From positions 1 to 64,000 of the forward strand of contig NZ_ML708617.1 of the NCBI RefSeq assembly GCF_008831305.1: 64,000 nt of DNA, written 5' to 3'. This DNA is from Kocuria coralli (GTDB taxonomy: Bacteria > Actinomycetota > Actinomycetes > Actinomycetales > Micrococcaceae). The position numbers and the translations under genes are program-made. A model generated the notes under the pieces. That model was not told the DNA's origin. It saw only the letters and a program-made list of their open reading frames with translations, and searched no databases. Positions 7,909 to 17,628 of this stretch are shown here, piece after piece. Within the stretch, counting starts at the first letter, position 1. Each line of letters opens with the position of its first letter.

Positions 7909-8922
7909 TCAGGGGACGTCGTGGCCGCGCGCGCTGTTGAGCAGGGAGTACCAGTGCTCGTGGGTCATCCGGGAGACCACCGCATCCGCCTGGGCGCATG
8001 CGCGGATCCGGGCGGGGTTCGTGGTGCCGATGACCGGGCGGATGCCCTGCGGAAGACGCATGAGCCAGGCGAGCACCACGGCCTCCGGGGAGCAGCCGAG
8101 CTCGTCGGCCAGGCGGTGGACCAGCGTTGCGGTGGCGGCGTCGGGGCCCTCCCCCGGCGGCCGGGTATAGCGGCCGCGGTCCAGGGAGCCCCACGCCTGG
8201 AGCTCGACGCCCGACGCTGCGCATTCGTCCAGGAGCTCTTCGCTGAAGTCCACCTCGGTGGCCTCCGGGTGATCCCACAGGATCTGCCGCTCCACGAAGT
8301 CCCGGTGCCCCAGGCTCAGCTGGGACTGGATCGCCTGGACCGGGTGCTGCAGATGGCGCTGGAGCACCCTGATCCTGTGCCACGACACGTTGGAGATGCC
8401 CACGCCCTGGGTCAGGCCATCGTCGATCAGCCCGTCCAGGACGGCGGCCACCTCCGCCGGATCCGCCAGGGGGTCCCAACGGTGCACCAGGAAGCGATCC
8501 ACGGAGTCCACTCCCAGCCGTTCGAGCGAGCCCTCCAGCCCGCCGCGCAGGGCGGTCTCATCCAGCCGGTAGTGGACGGGAGACCCAGCGGGCGCGGTGT
8601 TCCCGGGAAGGCGGATCCCCGCCTTGGTCTGCAACCGGACCCGGTCGCGCAGACCCGGGTTCTCCTTCAGCCAGCGGCCCACCACGGTCTCGGATTTGCC
8701 CGCGGTGTAGATGTCCGCCAGGTCGATGTCCCGGAAACCCGCCTCCACGGCGGTGTCCAGCGCCTCCAGGCCCTGGCTCACCTCGGCATTGGTGACCGGG
8801 GAGCTATCCCAGGACCCGCCCAGGCCCATGGCACCGTAGATCAGGAGTGTGCCGGGGCTCTCCGTGCGCCCGGCGTCGTCGTCGGGGACAATGGTCTCAG
8901 GGAAATCCGGATCCGTATCCAT
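7909..8922 (-). CDS. aldo/keto reductase family oxidoreductase (YdhF-like)
   Basis: This 337-residue NADPH-dependent reductase of the AKR superfamily has a (beta/alpha)8 barrel. The catalytic tetrad is recognisable as D in DIDLADIY, Y in ADIYTAGKSE, K in LQTKAGI and H in RFLVHRWDPL. The N-terminal GAMGLGGSWDSSP resembles YdhF of E. coli. The carbonyl substrate is unknown. The ATG at 8922 is preferred over an upstream ATG at 8970 because the domain begins soon after it and because CATAAT lies exactly 6 nt upstream, the arrangement of a leaderless promoter. Confidence 0.8.
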   Translation of the reverse strand: MDTDPDFPETIVPDDDAGRTESPGTLLIYGAMGLGGSWDSSPVTNAEVSQGLEALDTAVEAGFRDIDLADIYTAGKSETVVGRWLKENPGLRDRVRLQTKAGIRLPGNTAPAGSPVHYRLDETALRGGLEGSLERLGVDSVDRFLVHRWDPLADPAEVAAVLDGLIDDGLTQGVGISNVSWHRIRVLQRHLQHPVQAIQSQLSLGHRDFVERQILWDHPEATEVDFSEELLDECAASGVELQAWGSLDRGRYTRPPGEGPDAATATLVHRLADELGCSPEAVVLAWLMRLPQGIRPVIGTTNPARIRACAQADAVVSRMTHEHWYSLLNSARGHDVP

Positions 8923-8928
8923 GCCGCC

Positions 8929-8934
8929 ATTATG
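8929..8934 (-). promoter_or_regulatory. -10 element (CATAAT) of a probable leaderless transcript
   Basis: On the minus strand CATAAT matches TATAAT at 5/6 positions and is followed by GGCGGC and then the ATG of the aldo/keto reductase. Transcription would start at or next to the A of ATG. There is no ribosome binding site. No good -35 is visible. Confidence 0.4.
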
Positions 8935-8999
8935 GCGGAGGGCCGGGCCGTTGCATGACCCGTCCTTCATCGTCCCGCATCCGTCCAGGAGGAGACTGC

Positions 9000-9536
9000 A
9001 TGCTCGCGTTCATGCGCCATGGGCAAACCGATTGGAACCAGGCCGCCCGACTGCAGGGCCGCGCCGATATCCCCTTGAACGAGGTGGGCCGAGAGCAGGC
9101 GCTGGAGGCGGCCCGTCTCCTGCGCGACGCCGACCCCGGCTGGGACCTGGTGGTCACCTCTCCGCTGGGCCGTGCCCGGGAGACCGGCCGGATCGTGGCC
9201 GAGGAACTGGGCATCGAACTGGGGCCGGCCTACGAGGACCTGGTCGAGCGCTCTTTCGGCGCCAACGAGGGGCAGAGCGTCGCTGGCATCTCCCTGGAGG
9301 ACTACGAACGCCTTCTCACGGTGGCGGAGCCCGAGGACGAGGTGGTGGCCAGGGGCGTCGGCGGCCTGCGCGAGGTGCAGCGGGAGTTCCCGGGGCGCAA
9401 CGTGCTGGTGGTGGCTCACGGGACCCTGATCAGGTTCACCGTGGCGTTCCTGCACGGTACCGAGCCGCGGCGGGTCCGCAACGCGGAGGTGGTGCCCCTG
9501 GACGAGGCGCTCGTGGGGGTGCCCAGCCACTCCTGA
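9000..9536 (+). CDS. histidine phosphatase family protein (phosphoglycerate mutase-like)
   Basis: This 178-residue protein has the RHG signature MRHGQTDWN at residues 5-13, where the histidine is phosphorylated. TSPLGRARETG carries the phosphate-binding arginine, and VVAHGTLIR holds the second catalytic histidine. The short length and the absence of cofactor-dependent mutase insertions suggest a broad-specificity phosphatase rather than a glycolytic mutase. GGAGGAG at 8988-8994 supports the ATG at 9000. It is divergent from the aldo/keto reductase, with the 77-nt gap shared as promoter region. Confidence 0.85.
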   Translation: MLAFMRHGQTDWNQAARLQGRADIPLNEVGREQALEAARLLRDADPGWDLVVTSPLGRARETGRIVAEELGIELGPAYEDLVERSFGANEGQSVAGISLEDYERLLTVAEPEDEVVARGVGGLREVQREFPGRNVLVVAHGTLIRFTVAFLHGTEPRRVRNAEVVPLDEALVGVPSHS

Positions 9537-9700
9537 GACCGGTTCCGCGGCCGGGAGGGATCCGGAGGAAGACCGAGGTGGGCAGGCCCTTGGCAATCGC
9601 GGAGAGAGGGCTAGTGTGAGAGGGGTGCTCCCCTGAGCATCTCGAGCCGCTCGCGGCTCTCCCTCCACCTCACAATCCCTCACAAAGGCGTGATCGAGTA

Positions 9701-12700
9701 GTGACAGAAAACCAGTACCGTGCAGAGGTCACCGACCGGACCGATGTGCTGCCCGCCGTGGGCGATCTCCCGCGTTTCACCGGCGACGAGGCGTGGATCC
9801 AGGCCTATTACGCCACGGTGTCGGAGGAGGACCTCGCCGCGCGCTCGCAGGACTCCCTGGTCCACCGGGCCCGGCACCACCGAGAGGTCGCCGAGCGGCG
9901 GCAACCGCGCCAGACGATCATCGACGTCGACCGTGAGGCCGAGCGATCGGTGCTCTACGTGGTCACCGACGACGTCCCCTACGTGGTCTCCACCATCAAC
10001 ACGCAGATCGCCCAGAACTGGGGCGGTGCGCGGCTGGTGGTCCATCCGATCCTGCGCGTGACCCGCAGCGAGCAGGGCGTGCTGAAATCCGTGGACGAAG
10101 TGCCTGACTTCGCGGCGCATTCCAGCGGCGACACCCAGACCATCCCCACCGTCGGGGGGCTGGGGGAGAGCACGGCGGTGGAGTCCTGGGTCCAGGTGGT
10201 CCTGACCCGCGAACTCGAGGATCAGGACGGTCGCCGGCTGGCCGAGGCCCTCGAGCCCATCCTGGGGGACGTCGCCGTCGTCGCCCGGGACCAGGACGCC
10301 ATGCGCGAGGCGGTCGAGGGGCTGGCGGTGTCCCTGGATGGGCTTGCAGGCGGCGGTGCCGCCCGTGCGCTCGATCCCGGTGAGGTCGAGGCTGCGCGGG
10401 ACTTCCTGCGGTGGATGCTCGACGCGAACTTCGTGCTCATGGGGGTCAAGGAATACGACCTCAAGGGCCCAGACGACCAGCTCTATCTGGTCTCCCGGCC
10501 CGAGACCGGCCTGGGACTGCTCGTCGAGAAAGGGGACCGTCCCGGCCGCCGGCAGCTGACCCCGCAGGCCCAGGAGCATGCCAAGGACGCCGAGACCCTC
10601 TTCGTGACCAAGGCCAACACTCGGTCGAAGATCCACCGCAACGAGTTCCTGGACTACGTCGCCATCCGCCGTTTCGACGGCGACGGGCAGGTGATCGGCG
10701 AGCACCTGATCATCGGGTTGTTCGCCCGCAAGGCCTACGCGACCCCGGCGCGGGAGACGCCATGGGTCAGGGACAAGATCGACACCGTGGTCCAGGAGTT
10801 CGGCTTCAGGCCGGACTCCCACTCCGCCCGCGACCTCCTGAGCATCATGGAGGAGTATCCGCGCGAGGAGCTCCTGCACATGTCCGTGCAGGAGCTGTCC
10901 GAGGCCGCCCGTGGCGTGCTCGGACTGGATGAACGGCGCGTGACCAAGATCTTCGTGCGCCCGGACCTGTTCGGGCGGTTCGTCTCCGCCGTCGTGTACC
11001 TCCCCCGCGACCGGTACAACACCTCGGTCCGGCAGCGCGTGGCGGATGTCCTGGTGGACACGTACGGGGCGAGGGACGTGGACTTCCAGGTCAGGCTGTC
11101 GTCGTCCTCCCTGGCCCGGTTGTTCCTGCGCCTGCGGCTGCCCAGCGATACCCCGCCCTCGGTGGACCTGCACGCCCTGGAGTCGCGGGTGCGCGCAGCG
11201 GTGCGCTCGTGGCCGGATGCGCTGGTGCGAGCCATCGGAACGGAGTTCAGCCGCGAGCAGGCGCGCGAATACGCCTCGAACTGGGCCGAGGCCTTCCCGC
11301 CTGCCTATCGCGCCGACTACGAGATCGACGAGGCGGTGGCCGACCTGCAGCGCTGCGAACTGCTGTGGAGCGAGGGCCCGGAACAGGCCGCAGAGGTCCG
11401 CGTGGCCACCCTCGGGGAGGGCGACGCCGAGCAGGTCCGGCTCAACGTCTATCTGACCAGGCGCCTGACCCTGACCGAGATGCTGCCGATGGAGCAGAAC
11501 CTCGGCATGACCGTGCTCGATCAGAAGCCCTATGAGATCTCCCCGGCGGACGGGCGCGAGTTCCAGCTCTACGACTTCGGGGTGGAGCTGCCCGCCGGCG
11601 TGGCGCCGGAAGGGCCGGAGGATGCCCGCACCGAGGACCTGATCGAGGAAGTGCTGTGCGCGGTCCTCGCCGGTCGGTCCGAGTCGGACGCCCTCGACCG
11701 GCTGGTGCTGGTGGAACGCCTGCACTGGCGCACCATCGCCGTCCTGCGCGCCTATGTGAAGTACCTGCAGCAGCTCGGCGTGCCGCACTCCTTCGACTTC
11801 ATGGCGGCCACGTTGCTGGCCTACCCCGAAGTGACCCGCGAGGTCGTGGCGCTGTTCGAGACCTCCTTCGACCCCGACCGATTCGTGTCCGGTGACGGAC
11901 AACCCGACGACCAGGCACGTGCCGCAGCGCGTGAGGAGGTCCACGAGAAGGTCGCGGCCGCCCTGGAGGACGTGCCCACCCTGGATGCGGACCGGTTCCT
12001 GCGCACCCTGGTGGAGGCGGTGGACGCCACCCTGCGCACCAACGCCTATCAGCCCGACCGGCCCGCGATCGCGCTCAAGCTGGACCCCCGGCGGATCTCC
12101 GCGGCGCCCCTGCCCCGGCCGCAGTTCGAGGTCTGGGTGTGGTCGCCCCGGGTGGAGGGAACCCACCTTCGCTTCGGCCCCGTGTCCCGCGGAGGCCTGC
12201 GGTGGTCCGACCGCCGGGAGGACTTCCGCACGGAGGTGCTGGGCCTCGTCAAGGCGCAGATGGTCAAGAACGTGGTCATCATCCCCAGCGGAGCCAAGGG
12301 GTGCTTCTACCCCAAGCGGCTGCCCGACCCCTCCGCGGACCGCGCGGCATGGGCGGCCGAGGGCGAGGAGGCCTACAAGGAGTTCGTGGGCGCGCTGCTG
12401 GACATCACCGACAACCTGGTCGTCGGGTCCGCATCGACCGATGACGGCGCCGCCGAGGGCTCCAGCTCCGGCGATCGCACCGTGACACCCGAGCGGACGG
12501 TGCGCCGGGACGGCGACGACTCCTATCTGGTAGTGGCCGCCGACAAGGGCACCGCCCGGTTCTCCGACACGGCCAACGCGATCAGCGTGGAGCGGGGCTT
12601 CTGGCTGGGCGACGCCTTCGCATCCGGCGGATCGGTCGGCTACGACCACAAGGCCATGGGCATCACCGCCCGCGGTGCCTGGGAGTCGGTCAAGCGCCAC

Positions 12701-14644
12701 TTCTTCGAGATGGGCCACGACACCCAGACGCAGGACTTCACGGTGGTCGGCGTGGGCGACATGTCGGGCGACGTGTTCGGCAACGGGATGCTGCTCTCGG
12801 AGCACATCAAGCTGGTGGCGGCGTTCGACCATCGCGACATCTTCCTGGATCCCGACCCGGACCCGGCGGTCTCTTATGCCGAGCGGGAGCGCCTGTTCGG
12901 CCTGCCCCGCTCCTCCTGGCAGGACTACGACTCCGGCAAGATCTCGGAAGGCGGTGGCGTCTACTCCCGGCAGGCGAAATCCGTGCCGATCTCGGACCAG
13001 GTGCGCGGTCTCCTGGATCTGCCGCAGGGTACCAGCGCGCTGTCGCCGATCGAACTGATCCGGGCGATCCTGCGGGCTCCCGCGGACCTGTTCTACAACG
13101 GCGGGATCGGCACGTACGTCAAGGGGACGGACGAGTCCCACGCGGAGGTCGGGGACAAGGCCAACGACTCCATCCGCATCGACGGCCGGCAGCTGCGGGT
13201 CAAGGTGGTGGGTGAAGGCGGCAACCTGGGTGCGACCCAGCGCGGCCGGATCGAGGCCGCCCGGAACGGCGTGCTGATCAACACCGACGCCATCGACAAC
13301 TCCGGCGGGGTGGAGTCCTCCGACCGCGAGGTCAATATCAAGATCCTGGTGGATCGCATGGTCACCGCGGGGCGCCTGGACCCGGAGGACCGGGCGGAGT
13401 TCATCGAGTCCATGACCGACGAGGTCGCCGATCTGGTCCTGCGCACGAACGTGGCCCAGAACGTGACCCTGACCGTGGACCGGTGGAAGGCCGAACGCTA
13501 CATGGTCACCTACGAGCGGCTCATGGGCTGGCTCGAGGAGACGGCGGACCTGGATCGCGCGATCGAGGATCTGCCCGATACGGACGCCATGGAGGAGCGG
13601 ATCGAAGCCGGGGATACGCTGACCTCCCCGGAGCTGTCCGTCCTGACGGCCTACGCCAAGATCCAGCTCTCCGCCGCGCTGATCGACTCGGACCTGGCCG
13701 ACGACCCCTGGACCTCGCACGTCGTGGACACCTATTTCCCCGCGCCGGTCCTGGAGCGGTTCGGGGAGGACCTGCAGTCCCATCCGCTGCGCGGGGAGAT
13801 CCTGTGCACGCTGGTCGCCAACCACATGGTCAACGTGGGGGGCGCATCATTCGCCTTCCGCGCCATGGACGAGACGGCGTGCACGGCCGGGGACCTGGCC
13901 AAGGCGTTCCTGGCGACCGTCGAGATCTTCGACATCGACCCCTACCTCTCGTCCATGTCCGCCCTGCCCGCGGAGATCCCCACGGAACTGTGGGTGCGGA
14001 TGATCCAGGACGTGCGCCGGCTGGTCGACCGCGCCGTGCGGTGGCTGCTGAGCCGGGGGGAGACGGCCGGTTCCATCGGCCAGCTCGTGGAACGGTACGG
14101 GCCCATCTCGGAACTGCGCAGCAGCACCACGGTCCTGCTGGACCAGGAGTCCGCCACCCGGGACGACGAGCTGCTGCAGATCGCCCTCCGGCAGGGCGTC
14201 CCGCAGGACCTCGCACGCGAGTGGTCGTGGCTGCTGGACTCCTACCCGCTGCTCGACGTCGTCCGCCTGGGATCCCAGGGGGAGGACGACCTGGAGCTGG
14301 TGGGCCGCGTCTACTTCCTGCTCTACGACCGCTTCGGGATCGAGACGCTGCTCAAGCGCATCGGCGACCTTCCCCAGGCGACCCGGTGGGAGGCCCTGGC
14401 CAGGATCTCCCTGCGCGAGGACGTCTACTCGACCCTGGTCTCCATGGCGGCTCAGGCGCTGCAGGCCGGGGGCGCCACGCCCGATGAGCGCGTGACCGCC
14501 TGGGAGGAGGCCAACGAGTCCCGGCTCACGCGGCTGCGCTCCACCCTGGAGGACATCGAGGCCAGCGCAGCGGGAGATCCGGCGGCGGATCTGGCTGCGC
14601 TCTCCGTGGCCCTGCGCACCATGCGTGCCGCGATCCAGGAGTAG
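9701..14644 (+). CDS. gdh: NAD-specific glutamate dehydrogenase, large GDH-180 type
   Basis: This 1647-residue protein belongs to the large L_180 class of NAD-dependent glutamate dehydrogenases, which deaminate glutamate to 2-oxoglutarate and ammonia. N-terminal ACT-like regulatory segments occupy roughly the first 650 residues. The catalytic core is clear at about 825-870: RGGLRWSDRREDFRTEVLGL, then KAQMVKNVVIIPSGAKGCFY with the catalytic lysine. The NAD domain follows with VVGEGGNLGATQRGR and DNSGGVESSDREVN. The start is GTG at 9701 with only a weak AAAGG upstream. Two small hairpins (about 9620-9636 and 9644-9659) lie in the leader. It may serve glutamate made by amino-acid catabolism. Confidence 0.95.
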   Translation: MTENQYRAEVTDRTDVLPAVGDLPRFTGDEAWIQAYYATVSEEDLAARSQDSLVHRARHHREVAERRQPRQTIIDVDREAERSVLYVVTDDVPYVVSTINTQIAQNWGGARLVVHPILRVTRSEQGVLKSVDEVPDFAAHSSGDTQTIPTVGGLGESTAVESWVQVVLTRELEDQDGRRLAEALEPILGDVAVVARDQDAMREAVEGLAVSLDGLAGGGAARALDPGEVEAARDFLRWMLDANFVLMGVKEYDLKGPDDQLYLVSRPETGLGLLVEKGDRPGRRQLTPQAQEHAKDAETLFVTKANTRSKIHRNEFLDYVAIRRFDGDGQVIGEHLIIGLFARKAYATPARETPWVRDKIDTVVQEFGFRPDSHSARDLLSIMEEYPREELLHMSVQELSEAARGVLGLDERRVTKIFVRPDLFGRFVSAVVYLPRDRYNTSVRQRVADVLVDTYGARDVDFQVRLSSSSLARLFLRLRLPSDTPPSVDLHALESRVRAAVRSWPDALVRAIGTEFSREQAREYASNWAEAFPPAYRADYEIDEAVADLQRCELLWSEGPEQAAEVRVATLGEGDAEQVRLNVYLTRRLTLTEMLPMEQNLGMTVLDQKPYEISPADGREFQLYDFGVELPAGVAPEGPEDARTEDLIEEVLCAVLAGRSESDALDRLVLVERLHWRTIAVLRAYVKYLQQLGVPHSFDFMAATLLAYPEVTREVVALFETSFDPDRFVSGDGQPDDQARAAAREEVHEKVAAALEDVPTLDADRFLRTLVEAVDATLRTNAYQPDRPAIALKLDPRRISAAPLPRPQFEVWVWSPRVEGTHLRFGPVSRGGLRWSDRREDFRTEVLGLVKAQMVKNVVIIPSGAKGCFYPKRLPDPSADRAAWAAEGEEAYKEFVGALLDITDNLVVGSASTDDGAAEGSSSGDRTVTPERTVRRDGDDSYLVVAADKGTARFSDTANAISVERGFWLGDAFASGGSVGYDHKAMGITARGAWESVKRHFFEMGHDTQTQDFTVVGVGDMSGDVFGNGMLLSEHIKLVAAFDHRDIFLDPDPDPAVSYAERERLFGLPRSSWQDYDSGKISEGGGVYSRQAKSVPISDQVRGLLDLPQGTSALSPIELIRAILRAPADLFYNGGIGTYVKGTDESHAEVGDKANDSIRIDGRQLRVKVVGEGGNLGATQRGRIEAARNGVLINTDAIDNSGGVESSDREVNIKILVDRMVTAGRLDPEDRAEFIESMTDEVADLVLRTNVAQNVTLTVDRWKAERYMVTYERLMGWLEETADLDRAIEDLPDTDAMEERIEAGDTLTSPELSVLTAYAKIQLSAALIDSDLADDPWTSHVVDTYFPAPVLERFGEDLQSHPLRGEILCTLVANHMVNVGGASFAFRAMDETACTAGDLAKAFLATVEIFDIDPYLSSMSALPAEIPTELWVRMIQDVRRLVDRAVRWLLSRGETAGSIGQLVERYGPISELRSSTTVLLDQESATRDDELLQIALRQGVPQDLAREWSWLLDSYPLLDVVRLGSQGEDDLELVGRVYFLLYDRFGIETLLKRIGDLPQATRWEALARISLREDVYSTLVSMAAQALQAGGATPDERVTAWEEANESRLTRLRSTLEDIEASAAGDPAADLAALSVALRTMRAAIQE

Positions 14645-14659
14645 GCCAACGGCTTCTCA

Positions 14660-14720
14660 GCCGAAACCGGAGTCTGGTCGCCCCTCAGCAGCCGAGGGAC
14701 GACCAGACTCCGGTCTCGGC
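14660..14720. repeat. long palindrome between convergent gdh and transglycosylase genes
   Basis: Arms of 27 nt with a few mismatches (left GCCGAAACCGGAGTCTGGTC..., right reading back from 14720) enclose a 7-nt loop. It starts 15 nt after the gdh stop and ends 14 nt before the transglycosylase stop, so it can terminate both. Its outer arm shares GCCGAAACCGGAGTC with the palindrome at 22508-22567. Confidence 0.75.
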
Positions 14721-14734
14721 AGAGAGCGACCGGC

Positions 14735-15415
14735 TCACGCCTGGGTGCAGACCTCCGCGTAACGGGTCGTGGACAGGCGGTTGATCTGCTCCACGTAGTT
14801 GCGGGTCTCCCGGTAGGCGGGAATCCCGCCGTTCTCCAGGACGACCGTGGGCCCGGCGTTGTACGCGGCCAGCACCAGGTCGAGTTCGGCCTGCTCGTCG
14901 GCGGGGTTCAGGGGAGCCATCATGCGCCGCAGATCGCGCAGGTAGTGACCCTGGGCGGCGATCGAGGCCTCGGGGTCGGTGCGTTCGCCCTGGCCGTACA
15001 GCTCCCAGGTGTCCGGCATGAACTGGGCCAGTCCCACGGCGCCCACCGGGCTCTCGGCGTCCGGGTCCCACCGGCTCTCCGTGTCGATCTGCGCGGCGAC
15101 GACGGACGACGGGAAACCTGAGACGCGTGCGGCGGCGGCGACGTCGTCGGCCCAGTCCTCGGGGATGGCCTGGTCTCGATCGGCGCAGGTGGGGTCCATG
15201 TTCTGGACCACGGCACCGATCGCGCCGATCACCAGCAGCCCGACCGCCGCCAGGGCGATCCAGCTGTCCCGGAACGGTCCACCGGGCCTTCCGCGCCGCG
15301 CCGGGCCGCCGGCACCGCGATTCGGCCGGGAGGAACCGGCGGGTTTTCTCGCCGGTGAGCCAGAGGGCTTACGGCCCTTCGGGTTCCCGCGCGATTTGGC
15401 TGAGGAGGCAGTCAT
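14735..15415 (-). CDS. membrane-anchored lytic transglycosylase (SLT/GH23-like)
   Basis: This 226-residue protein has a basic Pro/Ser/Gly/Arg-rich cytoplasmic tail (1-48), one membrane anchor (about 51-70), and an extracellular SLT domain from about 85. The catalytic glutamate is in AQIDTESRWDPDAES, followed by GAVGLAQFMPDTWELYG and the conserved LVLAAYNAGP. It cleaves peptidoglycan glycan strands. A TACTCT box lies 7 nt before the ATG on minus (15423-15428), suggesting a leaderless transcript. It is convergent with gdh. Confidence 0.85.
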   Translation of the reverse strand: MTASSAKSRGNPKGRKPSGSPARKPAGSSRPNRGAGGPARRGRPGGPFRDSWIALAAVGLLVIGAIGAVVQNMDPTCADRDQAIPEDWADDVAAAARVSGFPSSVVAAQIDTESRWDPDAESPVGAVGLAQFMPDTWELYGQGERTDPEASIAAQGHYLRDLRRMMAPLNPADEQAELDLVLAAYNAGPTVVLENGGIPAYRETRNYVEQINRLSTTRYAEVCTQA

Positions 15416-15632
15416 CCCGGCCAGAGTAGGCCATGGACCTGAGAGCCCGGGCGGGAGGACATGCTATTCGGCTGTCAATGGGAACGCCGAGCGGGACCGG
15501 GTTGCCCGGCGACTGCGGTGGTGCTGCACTACTGGTGGTGCCCGTAGCGCCTCGGTCCGGAGCGGGCGCTTCGTCGCGGGGACCGAGCCGGACCCGAGGA
15601 GAGCCCCCGCAGGGCGGTGGAGGAGCGAGACC

Positions 15633-17072
15633 GTGGCCACGGATGCCGTAGTGGTGGGAGCGGGACCCAACGGCCTGAGCGCTGCCTGCATGCTGGCCAG
15701 GGCCGGTGTGCGGGTCACCGTGCTCGAAGCCCAGGGCACCGTCGGGGGCGCCGCCCGCTCGGCCGCGCTCCTGGGGACCGGCACGGTGGTCGACCTGGGG
15801 GCGGCGTGCCACCCCTTCGGGGCGGTATCACCGGCTTTCAGAGCCCTCGAGCTCGAGTCCCACGGCCTGGAATGGGTACGTCCGGACATCGCGGCGGCCC
15901 ATCCTCTGGACGGCGAGAGCCCGGGCTTGCTCCATCCCGGCCTGGAGCCCACCGCGGAGGGACTGGGCGCGGACGGCCCCGCCTGGAGAGCCCTGCACCG
16001 AGGGCCGTATGCCAACCACGCCGAGATCGTCCGGGATTCGCTGGGGCCCCTGCTGCGCATGCCCCGTCACCCGCTCGCCATGCTCGACCTGGGGCTGCGA
16101 GCGCCCTGGCCGGTCACCTGGACCACCAGGTTGTTCGGCTCCGAGCAGGCCAGGGGCCTCTTCGCCGGGTCGGCGGCCCATGCCGCCCTTCCCATGTCCG
16201 CCCCGCTGACCAGTGCTTTCGCGGTGATGTTCAACGTGCTCGGCTTCGTCAACGGGTGGCCCGTGGCCCGCGGCGGGACCCAGTCGATCGTCGACGCACT
16301 GGTGGCGGACCTCTCCGCCCACGGGGGACGGATCGAGACGGGGCGATGCGTCCAGGACGTCCGGGAGCTGGGGGCCCCGCAGATCACGATGCTCGACCTG
16401 ACCCCGCGGCAGATCCTGCGCCTGCGAGGGCTGGAGCTGCCCCGGCGGTATCGGCGCGCACTGCGCACCTGGTCCTACGGAACAGCCGTGCACAAGGTGG
16501 ACCTCCTGCTCGACGGGCCCGTGCCCTGGACGGACCCCAGGATCGGGACGGCCGGGACGGTGCACCTCGGGGGCACCGTCGCGCAGATCGACCGTGCCGA
16601 GAAGCTGGCCGCGCGGGGCCGGCTGCCGGAGCGGCCTTTCGTGATGGTCACGCAGCCGTCCGCCGTCGATCCCACCCGGGCGCCGGAGGGCCGGCACATC
16701 CTGTGGGCCTACGCCCATGTGCCGCACGGATACCGCGGCCCGGACGGCAACCCGCGTCTCGCGGGGGACCGGGTGATCGAGCAGATCGAGCGGTCCGCAC
16801 CCGGGGTGCGCGATCGCATCCTGCAGCGGATCGACCACAGCCCGGCGGACCTGGAGACGATGGATGCCAACCTCGTCGGCGGGCATATCGGCGGCGGCTC
16901 GCTGGGAGGGCTGCAGCAGATCCTCCGCCCGGCCGCCGTGCTCAACCCCTACCGCACCGGCGGGCAAGGCGTCTATCTCTGCTCGTCGTCGACCCCTCCC
17001 GGCGGAGGGGTCCACGGCATGGGCGGTTATCACGCGGCGAACACGGCGCTCCAGGACCTGACCCGGTTCTGA
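15633..17072 (+). CDS. FAD-dependent oxidoreductase, phytoene desaturase/amine oxidase-like (COG1233)
   Basis: This 479-residue protein starts with the dinucleotide-binding fold VVVGAGPNGLSAACMLARAG, then VTVLEAQ and GGAARSA. It ends with the FAD motif YLCSSSTPPGGGVHGMGGYH typical of COG1233. The middle carries NGWPVARGGTQSIVDALVADL, characteristic of the actinobacterial subgroup annotated as NAD(P)/FAD-dependent oxidoreductase. No carotenoid genes are nearby, so the substrate is unknown. The GTG start at 15633 has GGAGGA at 15619-15624. The preceding 15416-15632 holds only the divergent promoter region with the transglycosylase. The next gene starts about 22 nt downstream. Confidence 0.8.
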   Translation: MATDAVVVGAGPNGLSAACMLARAGVRVTVLEAQGTVGGAARSAALLGTGTVVDLGAACHPFGAVSPAFRALELESHGLEWVRPDIAAAHPLDGESPGLLHPGLEPTAEGLGADGPAWRALHRGPYANHAEIVRDSLGPLLRMPRHPLAMLDLGLRAPWPVTWTTRLFGSEQARGLFAGSAAHAALPMSAPLTSAFAVMFNVLGFVNGWPVARGGTQSIVDALVADLSAHGGRIETGRCVQDVRELGAPQITMLDLTPRQILRLRGLELPRRYRRALRTWSYGTAVHKVDLLLDGPVPWTDPRIGTAGTVHLGGTVAQIDRAEKLAARGRLPERPFVMVTQPSAVDPTRAPEGRHILWAYAHVPHGYRGPDGNPRLAGDRVIEQIERSAPGVRDRILQRIDHSPADLETMDANLVGGHIGGGSLGGLQQILRPAAVLNPYRTGGQGVYLCSSSTPPGGGVHGMGGYHAANTALQDLTRF

Positions 17073-17094
17073 ACCGGCGGCCGGGTCGGGGACA

Positions 17095-17604
17095 ATGGCT
17101 GCCATGACCCCTGAAATCATCGCCACCATCGTGACGGTCGTGCTCATCGTGGTGGGCACGATCGGCATCATCCTGCCGGTCCTGCCCGGATCCATCACGA
17201 TCCTGATCGGGCTGATCATCTGGGCCGTGGTGGTGCAGTCGGTCGAGGGGTGGGTCGCCCTCGCCCTGGGCGGGATGCTGGCGATCGCCGGGATGTCGGC
17301 CTCATGGGTGCTGACGGGGCAACGCCTGAAGAAGCGCGCGATCCCCAACAGGTCCCTGCTGTTCGGAGTCGTCGGCGCCGTGGTGGGCCTGTTCGTGATC
17401 CCCGTCCTCGGGCTGTTCATCGGCTTCATCGTGGGCCTGCTGGGCTCCGAGACCTACCGCCAGAAGAACTTCAACGCAGCCCTGGAGTCCTCCTGGGTGG
17501 CCGCCAAGGCCATGGGGATCGGCATCCTGATCGAACTGACCTGCGCGCTCGCAGCGGCCTCCGCCTTCGTGGTCTGCGCGGTGGTCTTCTTCGTCACCGC
17601 CTGA
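17095..17604 (+). CDS. DUF456 family membrane protein
   Basis: This 169-residue very hydrophobic protein has about four or five membrane segments. It begins with the family pattern IVVGTIGIILPVLPGSITIL and contains the glycine-rich GVVGAVVGLFVIPVLGLFIG, followed by LLGSETYR, as in DUF456 proteins. Function is unknown. Starts at 17095 or 17104 are both possible: the second has GACAAT exactly 7 nt upstream and might be leaderless. It follows the oxidoreductase closely and is convergent with moeA, 24 nt away. Confidence 0.75.
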   Translation: MAAMTPEIIATIVTVVLIVVGTIGIILPVLPGSITILIGLIIWAVVVQSVEGWVALALGGMLAIAGMSASWVLTGQRLKKRAIPNRSLLFGVVGAVVGLFVIPVLGLFIGFIVGLLGSETYRQKNFNAALESSWVAAKAMGIGILIELTCALAAASAFVVCAVVFFVTA

Positions 17605-17628
17605 GCCCGGTCGCGGACCCGGCCGCCG

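Noticed and set aside
9620-9700. Two small hairpins in the gdh leader considered as a glutamine or amino-acid riboswitch
   Set aside because: Stems are short and do not match a known riboswitch fold that I can recognise.
9680-13825. A very long open frame on minus opposite the glutamate dehydrogenase gene
   Set aside because: It is the antisense shadow of a real gene in high-GC DNA; its translation is His/Gly/Asp-rich low complexity without any domain, while the plus frame has clear GDH motifs.
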